Shown here one piece after another: positions 1 to 11,329 of a stretch of 64,000 nucleotides of DNA. A program made the translations under genes and the position numbers. The notes under the pieces were generated by a model. The model did no database searches. It was not told the origin of the DNA and was given only the letters and a program-made list of their open reading frames with translations. The stretch covers positions 1,364,001-1,428,000 of the forward strand of contig JAKZHN010000004.1 in NCBI GenBank assembly GCA_037179335.1. Direction: 5' to 3'. The stretch comes from Cyclaneusma minus. Taxonomy: Eukaryota > Ascomycota > Leotiomycetes > Marthamycetales > Marthamycetaceae. Numbering within the stretch: position 1 is the stretch's first letter; each line of letters starts with the position of its first letter.

Positions 1-128
1 CCCCCTCTATCAATATTTGTCAAAATTCCGCCGCGATATGGTGCTGGAATCTTTCTGTATATTCACACGAGGTGTGGATGCCGTTAACAGATCCGAATGA
101 CCCTGGGTGGGTAAGCAAGAAGTAGGTA

Positions 129-457
129 CAGTGAGCCAGGATTTTAATTATTCCATGTCAGCCACGTGCAGGAGTGGAAATGATTGTGGGACTAGCTTGG
201 CAATATTGCTTTTGCTTAATAAAAACCACGAAAAAGGCCTGTTTTTAAAATTTAAACTCTGCGATTTTGCAAGCATTGGGATTTTACCTTTTTATTCCGT
301 TTTTTCGAATTTCCTTTGTTTTTTTTTGCTTGCGTAATTATTGAGAAATTTCCACTTCAATACCAATTTTACCTTAATATGGTAAATGGCCCAAGGCCCA
401 CAGCACCATTTACCCTTGTAATCGGCGATATGGAATAATTAAAATCCTGGCTCACTG
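129..457. mobile_element. Mariner/pogo-like MITE (non-autonomous)
   Basis: Bases 129-155 and 431-457 are perfect 27-bp inverted repeats beginning CAGTGAGCC and ending GGCTCACTG, with weaker similarity a few bases further in. Each end is flanked by TA (127-128 and 458-459), the target duplication of Tc1/mariner/pogo elements. The 329-bp element is AT-rich inside and has no credible ORF, so it would depend on a transposase elsewhere. Its right end lies directly next to the TATATAAG of the following esterase gene. Seen: inverted repeats and TA flanks. Known: CAGT-type ends with TA duplication are usual for pogo/Fot1 elements. Inferred: superfamily. Confidence 0.8.
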
Positions 458-461
458 TAGG

Positions 462-469
462 TATATAAG
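462..469 (+). promoter_or_regulatory. TATA box of the CE5 esterase gene
   Basis: TATATAAG lies 113 bp upstream of the start codon at 575, three bases from the TA target duplication of the MITE. Sequence upstream of this box is therefore element DNA, and any older upstream regulatory sites now lie more than 330 bp away. Confidence 0.55.
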
Positions 470-574
470 CTCCCATACTTTGCGATCTACATATCTCTTT
501 TTGGTATCCTTCGGGCACCAGCCATTCTTTCTCATTCTATTCTCGAGAGGCCCTCCTCCTCCCTCTCCTTCACA

Positions 575-1496
575 ATGCTCTCCGCTATCCTGAGCGCAGG
601 CCTTCTGGCATCCACAGCCATTCGAGTTCTCGCGAACCCTCTGCCTGCCGCGACCTCAACAGCAGCGTCCACCTGTGCCACGGGCGTTCACATGATAGTG
701 GTCCACGGCTCCACGGAAACCGGCTACGGCGACCTCGACTCCGTGGTCGAAGGCGTTCTCTCCGAGATCCCAGGTTCAGACTCAGAATATATCGTCTATC
801 CTGCTACGCTGCTTGCTTATGCGGAGAGCGAGGCGATTGGTGTGTCCAATACTACGCTCAGGATGCAGGAGTATTCACAAGAGTGTCCGGATACGAGTAT
901 CGTACTCATGGGGTATAGTCAGGGAGCTCAGGCGGTGATGGATACGCTTTGTGGGAGTACGGCTCTGGGGGCGGATAAGGGGAGTGCTACGCCTATTAGC
1001 AGCGAGTACACGACCACACGTAAGTTGTGTTGATTGAAGTTGAAGCCGTCCGATGGCGAAATGGTCTTGTGGGCTGTTCCCCAGCGTGGAAGAATCGTCC
1101 AACATTTGACAATGTCACGTGCCGTGATCGGACCCTGGGTGCTGACTTACGAAACAGTGAGTGCGGTGATCAACTGGGGAGACCCAAGTTACGTGCTCGG
1201 CCAGACGTATGATGTCGGGACTGCTAATATGGGTGGAGTAAGTCAAGTCATTCATCCAACTTTCCAAAATCCTAGAAGGATGGAAAAGGGCCTCAGAAGG
1301 AGCAAAGCTGACACGATGGTAGATATTCCCACGCCAAAATGTCACGGCCTGCGACCCCTATGCGTCCATCATCCAGTCGTACTGCGACGAGGGAGATCCG
1401 TTCTGCGCATCAGGCGATGATGTGAACGTCCATTATTCGTATGGGGATGTCTATACGGATACTTCGGTTGCGTGGATCGTTGCGGAGAATTCTTAA
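575..1496 (+). CDS. Secreted CE5-family esterase (cutinase / acetylxylan esterase)
   Basis: Three exons (575-1019, 1158-1237, 1323-1496) give 232 aa. Introns are 138 bp (GTAAGT donor, phase 1) and 85 bp (GTAAGT donor, phase 0). The mature serine hydrolase should be exported by the signal peptide at about residues 1-20. Family marks: G-Y-S-Q-G with nucleophile Ser115; the WGDPSY block after intron 1 (residues 155-160); and CDEGDPFC followed by H212, giving Asp200 and His212 for the catalytic triad. Length fits single-domain CE5 enzymes; no cellulose-binding domain is present. The family cleaves cutin esters or acetyl groups on xylan; the C-terminal block looks more like acetylxylan esterase, but the substrate cannot be settled from sequence. 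A single-frame reading stops at 1033 only because it runs into intron 1. Confidence 0.85.
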
Positions 1497-3004
1497 TGCT
1501 TAATGAGAGGTGAATGTCTAGACGGAGACGTTGCGAAGATTTTAGAATACAGATACTCAAAATCAAAGCTTATTTGTCACTCTGTGTCTTTCTCTCAGGG
1601 CAGTGAGCAATGAGCCTCAAAACGGCTCTCGTGCGACGTGCCTCCTCCCTTCGCCTCTTGGTGTCGAAGGACGTAACTTGAGACTTCTGACGGCTGGTTT
1701 GTCTTAGGGGTGTTACTCGATGAACACACCTCGGAGATGCCAGGGACAATCTAATTCTCAAGCCAAAGTCTCAGGGCACTTTGTTTCACAGACTCATTGC
1801 CCAACCGAGGCAGCGAACCGTCTGTTTCAAGTTTCCTTCGTCTGTGATCGACATGTGCATCGATGACCAAGGGGAAGCCGGCGATGATCAATCAAAGTGC
1901 AGTATAGACTTGCAGTTTGCGGAGGGTCAGTCCCGAAGACGTTCAGAGGAGGTAATATCATCAACTGGCAAGATGTCCCTCTGGAGCCGGCGACTCCGTT
2001 TTCTACTCTCACTCAACTTGAGGCAGCATAGCATAGCAGCTATTTGTCGTGTCGCCATTCAGAAACACACAGCAGCGACTCCGTCGATAGCTCTCATCCT
2101 AAGACTATCCTTATCTCAGAGTTGTCGAAGTCAATTTGTGTTCTCGAACCCAAGTCACTGCGTTAGCCCGAGTACTACGGTTTAATCTTTTTAGATACGT
2201 CCTGGGTGTCCAATTGGCTGGATGGTGTAAACAAGCGTTCTCGACAGGTTGTGTCAAACACGAGATGCGACGAAACATGACCACTCGAGCCGTGCGTTCA
2301 CCGGACGGTGAAGACGTAAAGTTTGTGTCAAACTTGATTGTCGTTGGAGTTCGAGGGGAAAGGAGGGGCATCTTCACTTGGCGAGTTCTTGAGATGGCGT
2401 AGTGGTGTCGGTTCCTGACGGCATTCTGGGAAAACCGTTGTTCGCGATAAGCGCAGTGTCGAAATCTGTAGGGCACGTAACCTTTTATAAGGCATTAAAA
2501 TTCGAGCAGAGGTTGTTAGTGTGAGCGACCATATTTGGCACCGCGTGGGACTTGGTCGTGGCGGGAAGTCGGGGATGTGCGACTTGGGCCTATTCCGGAC
2601 TAGGCCAAAAAAGCACCATAATCGATTGCGCGGCCTTCGTTGGATGTTCCTCCTTTCAACCCGACAAACTCCGCTTAATTCGACAACCACCTCGAACCTC
2701 GTCACCACCGTCTCCTCCGCAATCCTCCCCACGATCGCTACCTTTCCTTGGCTCCTAGATCCACCTCCACACGTCGTTCGTTAGGCCCTGAAACGTGTGA
2801 CGTCAAAGCCGCGACTCTGATACTTTGACAGCCCTGCGATTGCGAATGCCTCTGTCAGAGAGAACAACAGCCGTCCGATCTTGAGCCCCTACGAACGGAA
2901 CACGCCGATTGCTACAGTCTGTCATTGTTGGAATCTAGTCGCGAGAGGAGGAAGAGCGACGAAGCAAACGCTCATCATTTACGAAATATACAAAGGCGCC
3001 CTTG
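1497..3004. other. Intergenic region without supported gene
   Basis: This stretch separates two genes on the same strand. Short overlapping frames occur on both strands, but none has a recognisable domain or start context. It should contain the 3' UTR of the esterase and the promoter and 5' UTR of the apyrase. No repeat family was recognised. Confidence 0.6.
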
Positions 3005-5294
3005 ATGGGTAAATGTACGTGGCCTCTTCATTTCCCGCCTGCCGCCCCCATGCTGACCTGTCGCAACAGGGCGATATGGTGTGATCCTGGACGCGGGTTC
3101 GTCAGGAACTCGAGTCCACATCTACCGCTGGCTCGACAGCGCGAAAGCCCGCCATGAAGCCAGCGCCTCCGAATTACACAGTCTGCCCAAGCTCGAGACC
3201 AAGAAGAAATGGACGAAGAAGATTCATCCTGGCGTGTCGACGTTTGGCGATGACCCGTCGGCTGTGGGCGAGCACCATCTGCAGGAATTGCTTGACCATG
3301 CGCTGAAATATGTGCCGGAACATCAGGTGGAGGATACGCCGATCTTTTTGATGGCTACGGCTGGGATGCGGTTGCTGCCGCCGTTGCAGCAGAAGGCTTT
3401 GCTGGCTGAGATCTGCAGCTATGCGAGGGAGCACACCGATTTCTCATTGCCGGATTGCGATTTACATATCCAGGTTATTCCAGGCGAGACGGAGGGACTT
3501 TATGGTTGGATAGCAGCAAACTACCTCCTGGGAGGCTTCGACTCGCCCGATGACCATGCGCATGGAAAGGGGCATCATACCTATGGATTTCTGGACATGG
3601 GAGGAGCATCAGCACAGATTGCGTTTGCGCCAAACGCCACCGAAGCCGAACGACACGCCAACGACCTAAAACTACTACGCATGCGAACCCTCGACGGCAA
3701 CTCGACCGAATACAAAGTCTTCGTAGCCACATGGCTAGGCTTCGGCGTCAACCAAGCACGAAAACGATACATCGAAGCCCTCATCGAAGCCACCGGCGGC
3801 GTCCGCGACCAACTCCCCGATCCCTGCCTCCCCGCCGGCCTCGAAGTGACCGCTCTAGGGGAACCTATAACCGCCGAAGATAAGGCATCCCCAGCACACC
3901 CCTTCCTCTTCGGCACCGGCAACTTCAACGAATGTCTCCGCCAGACCTACCCCCTCCTCGACAAAGACGCTCCCTGTCTCGACCAGCCCTGTCTGCTCAA
4001 CGGCCAACACGTCCCCGCCATCGACTTTGACGTCAACCACTTTGTCGGCGTGTCTGAATACTGGCACACGACCCACGGCATCTTCGAACAGTCTTACAAC
4101 TCCAAATCCTACGATTTCAACACGTATCAAAAGCGCGTGTCTGAGTTTTGTTCACAGGACTGGGATGCTATTGAAGCGGGCGTCGAAGCACATAAATGGG
4201 GTGAGAAGGTGGATATTCAGACTGTTGAGGAAGTGTGTTTTAAGGCTTCGTGGCTTATCAATGTACTGCATGAGGGAATTGGAATTCCGAGGGTGGGCCT
4301 GGAGAAGACGCCGTCAGATTCGGGGTATAATGGCACGAAAGCGGTGCTGCAACATGCGAAAGAAAAAGGCTTCCTGGACCCCTTCCAAGCAGTTGACAAA
4401 ATCGACGACGTGGAAGTCTCGTGGACGTTGGGCAAAATGGTGCTCTACGCCGCCGGGCAGGTCGAACCTTCCGCCCTCTCGGCGCAATCCTCAGATCTCC
4501 CCGTGGGCTTTGGCAGCAATATCGACGGCGGATCCATACCACCTGATTTCCAATACGCTGGGAGTAGCTATGAAGTATTTGAGAACGAGCACGATGACGA
4601 CGATCATCACGACAACGATGACGACGATTGGGAAGATAAATTATTCGACACCGCCAAATCGCACAAATCCAACGGCTCCTACGCGCTCATTTTCCTACTC
4701 GCCATGTTCCTAATCTACTTCTTCCGCAAACGCGAACAACGCATACGCCTATACAACAAAGTCATCAACACGTTCCGTCGCTCGAAACGACCGGGTAGTC
4801 CGAGGGGTTTGAGGAAACCTAGTACGGTTGGAGCACCTGGTTTCTGGGGCGCGGGGAAGTTTTTTGGGAGAGGACGTGGAAGTGGGAGTTATGAGAGGGT
4901 GTTGGAGGATGGCGATGCTGTGAATGAGTTTGAGTTGGGGGAGGTTAGTAGTGAAGAGGAGGGGAGTGAGGGGAGTGAGAGGGTGGGGAGGCCGGCGAGC
5001 TTGGTGGGGACGCCGCGGTTGGGTGGTGGTGCGTTTTTTGAGAGTAATGCTGGGGTTGGGGCGGGATTGATGAGTCCGCGGTTGAGTGGGATGGCGCAAG
5101 GCCCGGTTGGCAAAGCTATGGCGATGGATAGGACGGGGTTGGTGGTTAGGACGGAGAGTAGAGAGAGGATGAGTGGGGGTTTTGGGGGGCCGGTGTTGCT
5201 GGGTGCTGGCAGGAGGAGTAGGGCGGGGAGTCCGACGAGGGGCTTGCCGAAGGGGGGTGGGGGTGGGAGCATGGGAGTGCTTGAGGAAGATTGA
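3005..5294 (+). CDS. ynd1: Golgi apyrase / nucleoside diphosphatase, YND1-like (GDA1-CD39 family)
   Basis: The gene has a 10-nt first exon (3005-3014), a 55-bp intron (3015-3069, GTACGT donor, CAACAG acceptor) and a long second exon to 5294, giving 744 aa starting MGKWRYGV. This start restores the usual N-terminus of fungal homologues. Apyrase regions are visible in order: DAGSSGTR (residues 11-18), ATAGMR (99-104), GETEGLYGW (from 142) and LDMGGASAQ (from 178). An Asp/His-rich stretch near 505-520 precedes one membrane segment at about 541-557, followed by a basic, Ser/Gly-rich tail of about 185 residues. The family hydrolyses the nucleoside di- or triphosphates left by glycosyl transfer in the Golgi lumen. 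The tail is longer than I expect for yeast Ynd1 (about 630 aa overall) and has a marked G-rich coding strand. Confidence 0.9.
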
Positions 5295-5650
5295 TGGGTG
5301 TTGGATTTCCCTTTGTTGAATGGGCTGTGTGTGTGTATGGTGTTCGGTTGGACAAAGCGGGATCTCTGCATTGTTTGCATGGATGGTCGAGGCGTTCTGT
5401 GGCGATGCATTCCGGCATGTTCGGGTCTTATTGTGCGCTTGGAGACTGGCGCCAGTGCAGTATTCCGGGGGTTTGTTGAGAGTGGTTTTGGTGGAGTTGA
5501 GCGCTGTGGCTTCTGTATTAAAAATTCTGCATTCGTCGTCCTCTCTCTCGGCCCGTCTTGCGTCGGACGTTTCACCTGACTTGCAAAGTAGCAGTCGGAG
5601 GATGTTGGGGAGTTAATTTGGAAGAGTCGTAGAGTTAGCTAGGTACGGCT
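5295..5650. other. Apyrase 3' flank
   Basis: No gene or repeat unit is supported here. It presumably holds the apyrase 3' UTR. Array-like sequence begins just downstream, with the first TATATAAAAA at 5691. Confidence 0.5.
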
Positions 5651-8600
5651 TAGTATAATCAAAACCTAGCATCCTGAATCCCCCGAAAGCTATATAAAAA
5701 GGCGTCGAGTGCTTCCTGTCTTCTATTCAAACTCAAGTGCAGTGCCTTCTGAAGCTCAAGGCTTGGTTGGATGCCAGGCTGCCAGAACCAACAAGCTCAA
5801 CCATGGAAGCCAAGGCAAGCTCTCCAATGCCCTCATCGGTATTCACGATATTCATAATTTCCGCAGCTGGTTTCATATCATGCCCAAGCGGGCGACTGCT
5901 GTAGCCTGTCGAGGCTTGCGAGCTGCTGTCGCTCTATTTTTCGTTTCACTCTGGTCACGCTTAGAAGTGCGAGATTTAGATTCGCGGAGCTTTACATGCT
6001 ATAAAATGTATAAAAGCTGCAATCGTGAGGAGCTGGAGAAGAGAAGACGGACGATGTGAGTAGTGAGACACGCAAGACATGCGGTGGCGTGAGCAGGCTC
6101 GGAAGCAGGCTCGAAGCAGGCTCGAAGCAGAGAGGACAATTTAAGAAGCTGGAAGGCGGGAGAGGTGGCTGGAGGGGTGGGAGCTGCTGTCATCTATCAT
6201 TCATCTCAATCGTCTAATATAGTACAATGGGCATGCTAGGTTACGCTTACAGCAAGACCCAGATCCTCTCCCCCTTTAGCTATAAATACAGCCAACTCTT
6301 CCTAGTTCTTGCTTCTTCACATTTAGGAAGTTGACGACCTGTCTGCCATTCATATGTTGGTAACTAGTCGTGGTGCTTCAGGGGAGTGTGAAGAAAGATG
6401 TTTCCCAAACTAACGCCCTGGTTACCAACCAGCAACCTGGCTGCAAAACCTAGCAGGAAAGCTCTATTACCTCTCGAGGCTGTTTCATATATATATCTAT
6501 ATATATTTTGGCAATCCATATGCTACCGTCACTATTGTACTTCTACCACCGGCCCCCAATCTCCGATGATCGAAGCTTGGGAGCTGCTATCACGCTATCA
6601 TTCAATCTCATTCTCATTCCTTCAGTACAAATCACTTGATCCTGCTTAGACAGCAAGACCCAGGTTCTTTGCCCGCAGCTATAAATACAGCCAGCTCTTC
6701 CTACTCTTTGCTTCTGCAAGCACGATATGCATCCAGTTGTCACGGTACAGCCTTAGGCACCCATGCCTCAGGCACTCACGTGCTCGGCACGTGCCCCTAG
6801 CGCCGTAGACCCTTAGAGGGACCCTTATGGTCCCACCCTGCTGGAGAGCTTCCCTCTCCAGCTCACAACGTCAGTCTACCTCGACCCCTGCCCCGCGCCG
6901 TGACACTAGTTATCCACAATGTCTGGAGCTAGATGCGGTGTCGTCCATGAGCGGCCTAGTAGGAAGAGACTTCCAAAGCAAAGGTCCCGGTCGGCATTCA
7001 AACTCGAAGGGAATTGTAGCATGGAAGGGCTTTGTTGTCCTTGCAGCTATGGTTTTTCTATAGAGAGTAAGCTACTGTCTCTCGTGTGGGATTTTTCGAG
7101 TGGTGCTGAGTGCTGTCGAGGCTTAGGGCTGCTGTCGACTGTTGAGGGCATTTTGCGAAATTGGTGCGGTTGGCGTCATTGGGATTACGTAGACAGAATG
7201 GCATAGATCCTTGGTCACTGCTATAAATACAGCCACTTTCTCCTAGTATTTGCTTTTGCAAGCACGACATGGAGTCAGCGGTACCCAATATTGGGAGCTA
7301 GACGCGGTGCCACGTGTGAATGAGGAGAGATATGTCTTTAAAAATTTGTGGTTTGGCTAATAAGCTTAAAGCGAGAGGTTGAAAGAAGGCTTTGTCCATT
7401 TGGATGGGTTTGTAGGATGGTGGCTTGGATGTGGAAATGTGGAATATTATTGTCTGCCGCCGCTGAAATGTGTTGCTTGTGTGGTTCGGGGTGCTGCGGA
7501 TGCTTAGGAGCTGCTGTCGTGTGTTAAGGAGATATTGCGAAATGGGTGGCTGCAATTGGGATTGCTTGGAAAGCATGACTGGTATTCTTGGCACTGAGCT
7601 ATAAAAATAGGCTCCCCCTTGTAGATTTTGCCTCTTTACGATTAGATGAATGTTCTCAGGACCAAATGTCGGGAGCTGGACGTGATGCCATGCATGAATG
7701 GAAGGAAGCTGTTTCTAAAGATTAAAGGTTTGGCAGGCAGGCTTGAAGCAAAAGTGAAAAGATACCTAGGAAGGAGGCTTTGTTAATTCGAATGGGGTTG
7801 TAGGATGGTGTTTTGGAAGTGGAAATATGGAATGTCTGCTGCCGATGCTTGGGAGCTGTTGTCGTGTGCCAAGGGCTAAGGAGATTTCGAGGAGTTGATG
7901 TGTGTAGTTGGGCTGCTTGGAAAGCAAGCCTTAGGACCTCTCTCTCCAGAGCTATAAAAGCACGCCATTCCTCCCAGTCTGTGCCTCTTTACAGTGAAAG
8001 AGGATATACCAGTGCCCGATATTGGAAGCTAGACGCGTTGCCCCGTGTGAATTGGGAGAGAGATGTCTCCAAAAACCAGCGGTCTGGCTAGCAAACCCAG
8101 AGTAAGATTACGATTGAGGCTTTGCTAACTTGAACGCGTCTGTAAAATGGTGGCTCGGAAGCGGAAATGTGGAATGTTTGTTATTGCTGTGGTGTGCTCT
8201 TTGAGTGGCTATGGGTGATGTCGATGCTTGCGAGCTGCTGTCGTTTGTCAAAGAGATATGGCAAAGTTAATAAATATAGTTGGGATTGCTTGGAAAGCAA
8301 GACCCAGATTATCAATAGTCAAAGCTATAAAAGCAGGCACCTTCTCCTAGTCTTTGCCTCTTCACGATTAGACGACTCTTTCCAAAGGCATACTGTTTCT
8401 AGCTAAACATGGCACTATAGGACAGTGGGACGGGTCTCGTGTTTTCCAATTCAGAGATCTGGCCATCTACCTAGAAGCGAAAAGCAAAGAAGGGGCTTCA
8501 GTCACCCCAAAAGCTATGCAAAATGGTGCTTTGAAATCATTGTGCTACCGCCGCTGAAATTTCTTTCTTGAGTGGCTGTCGGTGCTGCCGATGCATGCGT

Positions 8601-10330
8601 TCTGCTGTCATCTGCTCTCAATTCCCCATCACTGTTCAGGGCTGTAAATGGTCGGCATCGCTCAGAGCGCAAAGTCTCAAGCACCTCGAGGTATAAAAAC
8701 ACTGGATGCTCCCTGCTGTTTCATTGCAACCATATCCAAGTTTGCCACTTACATCACCTGGAAGAGCCGATATTTCAGAGCTAGAAGTTTGCCTGTCAAT
8801 CGGAAAGAATGTATGCTAGGCTTTGTGGTTCTGCTAGTAGCTATAAACGATATGTGATTTCTGCAAACCGCTATGCTACTGGGTCTAGTACGTGCGTTCT
8901 CCGATTTTATGGCCTGCTGTCGATGATCGGTTCCTATTGTCGTCTACCCTCAATTCACCATCAGGCCGTAGGATTGGTCTTGTTGGGATCGCTTAGAGGA
9001 CAAATTCTGAAATACCCCAAGGTATAAAATATTGAGTTGTCCCGGTATTTGCTTCTGCAGTCAGAAGAAGAATCTGAGAGACCGTTGTTGTGGTATCTGA
9101 CTTTAAGGTCAGGCAAGGTACGGCTTGATCGGAAATGACCTGGCTGGAGCTGGCATATAAATCCATTTCTGAAACTGACTTTCGAATCGAATGACTGTCA
9201 TGGTCTGATTGGAGAGTCTTTGGACGTATGGATTTCCTGTAAAGCTAAGAAACCAATGACTTCTCTTGATTCCCTGATTCCCCTAACGGGAGGAACTGGG
9301 TTCGATTCCTTTTGCATTTTTTTGCGGTTGTTTTTCTTCTTCTTTTTGCCATTTCTGGCATTTCACTTATTTTCCTCCACCGCCCGCGAGTCGCGACTTA
9401 AATGGCTACTGCTGTCTGAGATATTGGGAGATAGACATAGTGCCGCGTACGAGAGGAAATGACGAGCATTGAAAAGCCATAGGCCTGGCAATAAACTTGA
9501 AGGAAATCATGGTACGCTTTGTGTTTGCCTAGCAGCTAGGGGTGGTATGTACTTCTCGAGCGACTGGATTACTGTCCTGCTGTCGATGCTTGGGTTCTCT
9601 TGTCGTTTATGAGCCCGATTTCACTCGATTCACAGGGTTGGCCCCGCTTGAAGAGCAAGATCCATGCAAAATCCCACAGCTATAAGAACGACCGACTTCT
9701 CTCAGTCTTCGCTTTTGTAAAATCGAAGGAATTGTACAAAGCTGCACAAGTTTGGAGCTAGACTTGGTGCGATTTTATAAGTGCGAAAAGACAAGAATTA
9801 CATGGGACAAAACTACAGGTTTGGGTATCGGATTTGAATGAAATTGTGACAGGCTTCTTGGTGGTCCGGCTAGAAGCTGTATACGTTATGTGCTTCTCAA
9901 CTCGGAGTTAGACCTGGTGTGGCGTGCTAGTGCAAAGAGAAAGGAGTTTTCGAAACTCGAGCAGCCCTGGCCTTCAAACTTGACAGAAATCATCATAGGC
10001 TTCGTATCATCCCAGCACATGCTAAATCCGTTCACGAGACTCCTATACTATGGCCGACGCCATGTCCCTTCCTCGAGTCCCCCACCCTCTGCTGTCGAAG
10101 GTTGTGTTCTACTGTTGTATGTGACCAGAACATGCACGATCCATAAATGCGGCTGGGATTGATTGAGATTGCTCAGAAAGCAAGGTTCCAAGTATCTACA
10201 GCTGGAAAAGCTGTGGAATCTCTCCTTATCCTTGCTCCGGTAGGATTCATTGGAAGCGCGGGGTTTTCAATACGATTTGGAGAGTTGGACACGTACCTAG
10301 TGTTACCCGTGAACGAGAAAACGAATTCTT
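5651..10330 (+). repeat. Promoter-like tandem array, subfamily A (palindrome type)
   Basis: Degenerate direct repeats, each with a TATA box: 5691, 6281, 6680, 7222, 7600, 7953, 8326, 8692, 9023, 9681 and a decayed one near 10200. Most spacings are 331-399 bp once the 168-bp LTR insertion is removed. Conserved parts in order are: two TGCTGTCG boxes about 20 bp apart (first base to first base), a GCTTGGAAAGCAAG-like palindrome 35-38 bp before TATA, the core GCTATAAAAGCAGGC, a pyrimidine stretch such as CTTTGCCTCTTCACG, and a block containing GGAGCTAGACGCGGTGCC. Downstream reading frames are short and differ between units, so conservation appears to be at DNA or RNA level. CACGTG is not part of the upstream region in this subfamily. 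Confidence 0.75.
6738..6905 (-). mobile_element. Solo LTR inside an array unit
   Basis: A 168-bp segment begins TGTCACGG and ends CCGTGACA. Flanks CCAGT and CTAGT could be a 5-bp target duplication with one change. It interrupts the array unit that starts at 6680, which is 168 bp too long without it. The reverse complement matches the LTR at 59092-59279 along its length (shared stretches include GGGACCCTTATGGTCCCACC and CAGCTCACAACGTCA). With no internal domain or partner nearby it is best read as a solo LTR left by recombination. It is GC-rich and shows no RIP. Confidence 0.75.
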
Positions 10331-10696
10331 GAAGCCGGAAAAACAGATGATATCCTAGTAAGTTTCTTTCGGTTCTTGAAGCAAAACACGTTAACCGCCT
10401 CTGGTATGACTTCCTCGACCCTTATGGACGCCAACCTTTGTCATGTTTTTATGGTATTGGATTGAATAAAAGTCTGTGTTCATACACAACATTTTCGCCA
10501 TTGTTTTCCCTGCGTTGGTGGGGTGAGCTGCCATGGAGACGGAGAAGTGTTTTGTGCCAAACTTGCGAATTCGTGGTTAAGCGGGCCCGGTAACCCAGGA
10601 AAATTAGTGGGCAGACTTTGCTCTTGTCCCAGCCAAACACATTTCACACAAATTGTTTCTGTTCGAGCACCGGGGCTATTTCAGAACCCTCGTAGC

Positions 10697-10704
10697 TATA
10701 AGTA
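10697..10704 (+). promoter_or_regulatory. TATA-like box of the secreted cysteine-rich protein gene
   Basis: CTATAAGTAG follows the same GTAGCTATAA context as the array boxes and lies 126 bp before the start codon at 10823. CACGTG is absent from the upstream 200 bp. The promoter may have been recruited from, or given rise to, the array. Confidence 0.45.
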
Positions 10705-10822
10705 GTGGGCTTCGATCATCACGTCAATCAATCAAGAAGTCTACCTACGTATCGCTTCGACAGTTCCTTGTACTTCCCGTCGCAACCGCATCTCATCGAA
10801 CCAGCACCACCTACTCGAAACA

Positions 10823-11329
10823 ATGCATTGTCTAGGCTTTCTATTTATTGTGGCCCCACTGATTTCCAGTGTCGCTCAAGCTCAAATTCACCCTGATTCT
10901 GGTTTGACTGGACACGGATGGGGTGAACAGCCCGATTTTGACGGTTGCTGGGTCGCCGGCGGCCAGGCATGTGTTAAGCAGTTTAAGACAGCACATTGCA
11001 ACAAGATCCCCGACGATGATCATGAGAGGCTATGGTGGTTCGAGCCCTGGTGTCCCAAGGAGTCCAATTGTATCACATGGCCCGTACGTATTCTTCTCGC
11101 AAGGCATTAGAAAGTATTGTGTAGCTGATATAAGCAATAGGAAACACCTTGGTTTTCGATTAGCACGGTTGGCAGCATCTTTTACAAAACCAATTGCAAG
11201 GTTTACTCCGATCTGGAATGCAAAGACCTTATTTTGGAGACTGGGAACAACTACTTTGAGAATTGTTACAACACAGCCGGTCCCGATGGAAAAGGTGCTC
11301 AAAGTATGCAGTGTTGGAAAGGCTGCTAG
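10823..11329 (+). CDS. Small secreted cysteine-rich protein (effector-like candidate)
   Basis: Two exons (10823-11083 and 11141-11329) joined over a 57-bp intron (GTACGT donor, AATAG acceptor, phase 0) give 149 aa. A signal peptide is clear at residues 1-20 (hydrophobic LGFLFIVAPLI, then SSVAQA). The mature part has ten cysteines, at 42, 50, 59, 77, 83, 106, 114, 129, 145 and 149, an even number that suits disulfide bonding, and the protein ends on Cys. Several Trp residues surround the first half (GCW, ERLWWFEPWC, ITWP). No transmembrane segment or known catalytic motif is seen, and I do not recognise the family. Splicing is supported because both exons keep frame and add five cysteines each. 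It lies within the tandem promoter array. Role as an effector or antimicrobial protein is inference only. Confidence 0.8.

Noticed and set aside
6738..6905. MITE (TIR DNA transposon) interpretation of the TGTCACGG..CCGTGACA element
   Set aside because: The copy at 59092 is followed by a leader resembling the one after the 48599 LTR and by long AT-rich element DNA, which fits an LTR better. A MITE cannot be fully excluded.
9220..9320. GGGTTCGATTCC near 9298, a match to the tRNA B-box, with TGGTCTGATTGG upstream
   Set aside because: The bases beside the loop do not form a T-stem, and no acceptor or anticodon stem can be drawn. Probably chance, or a tRNA scrap.
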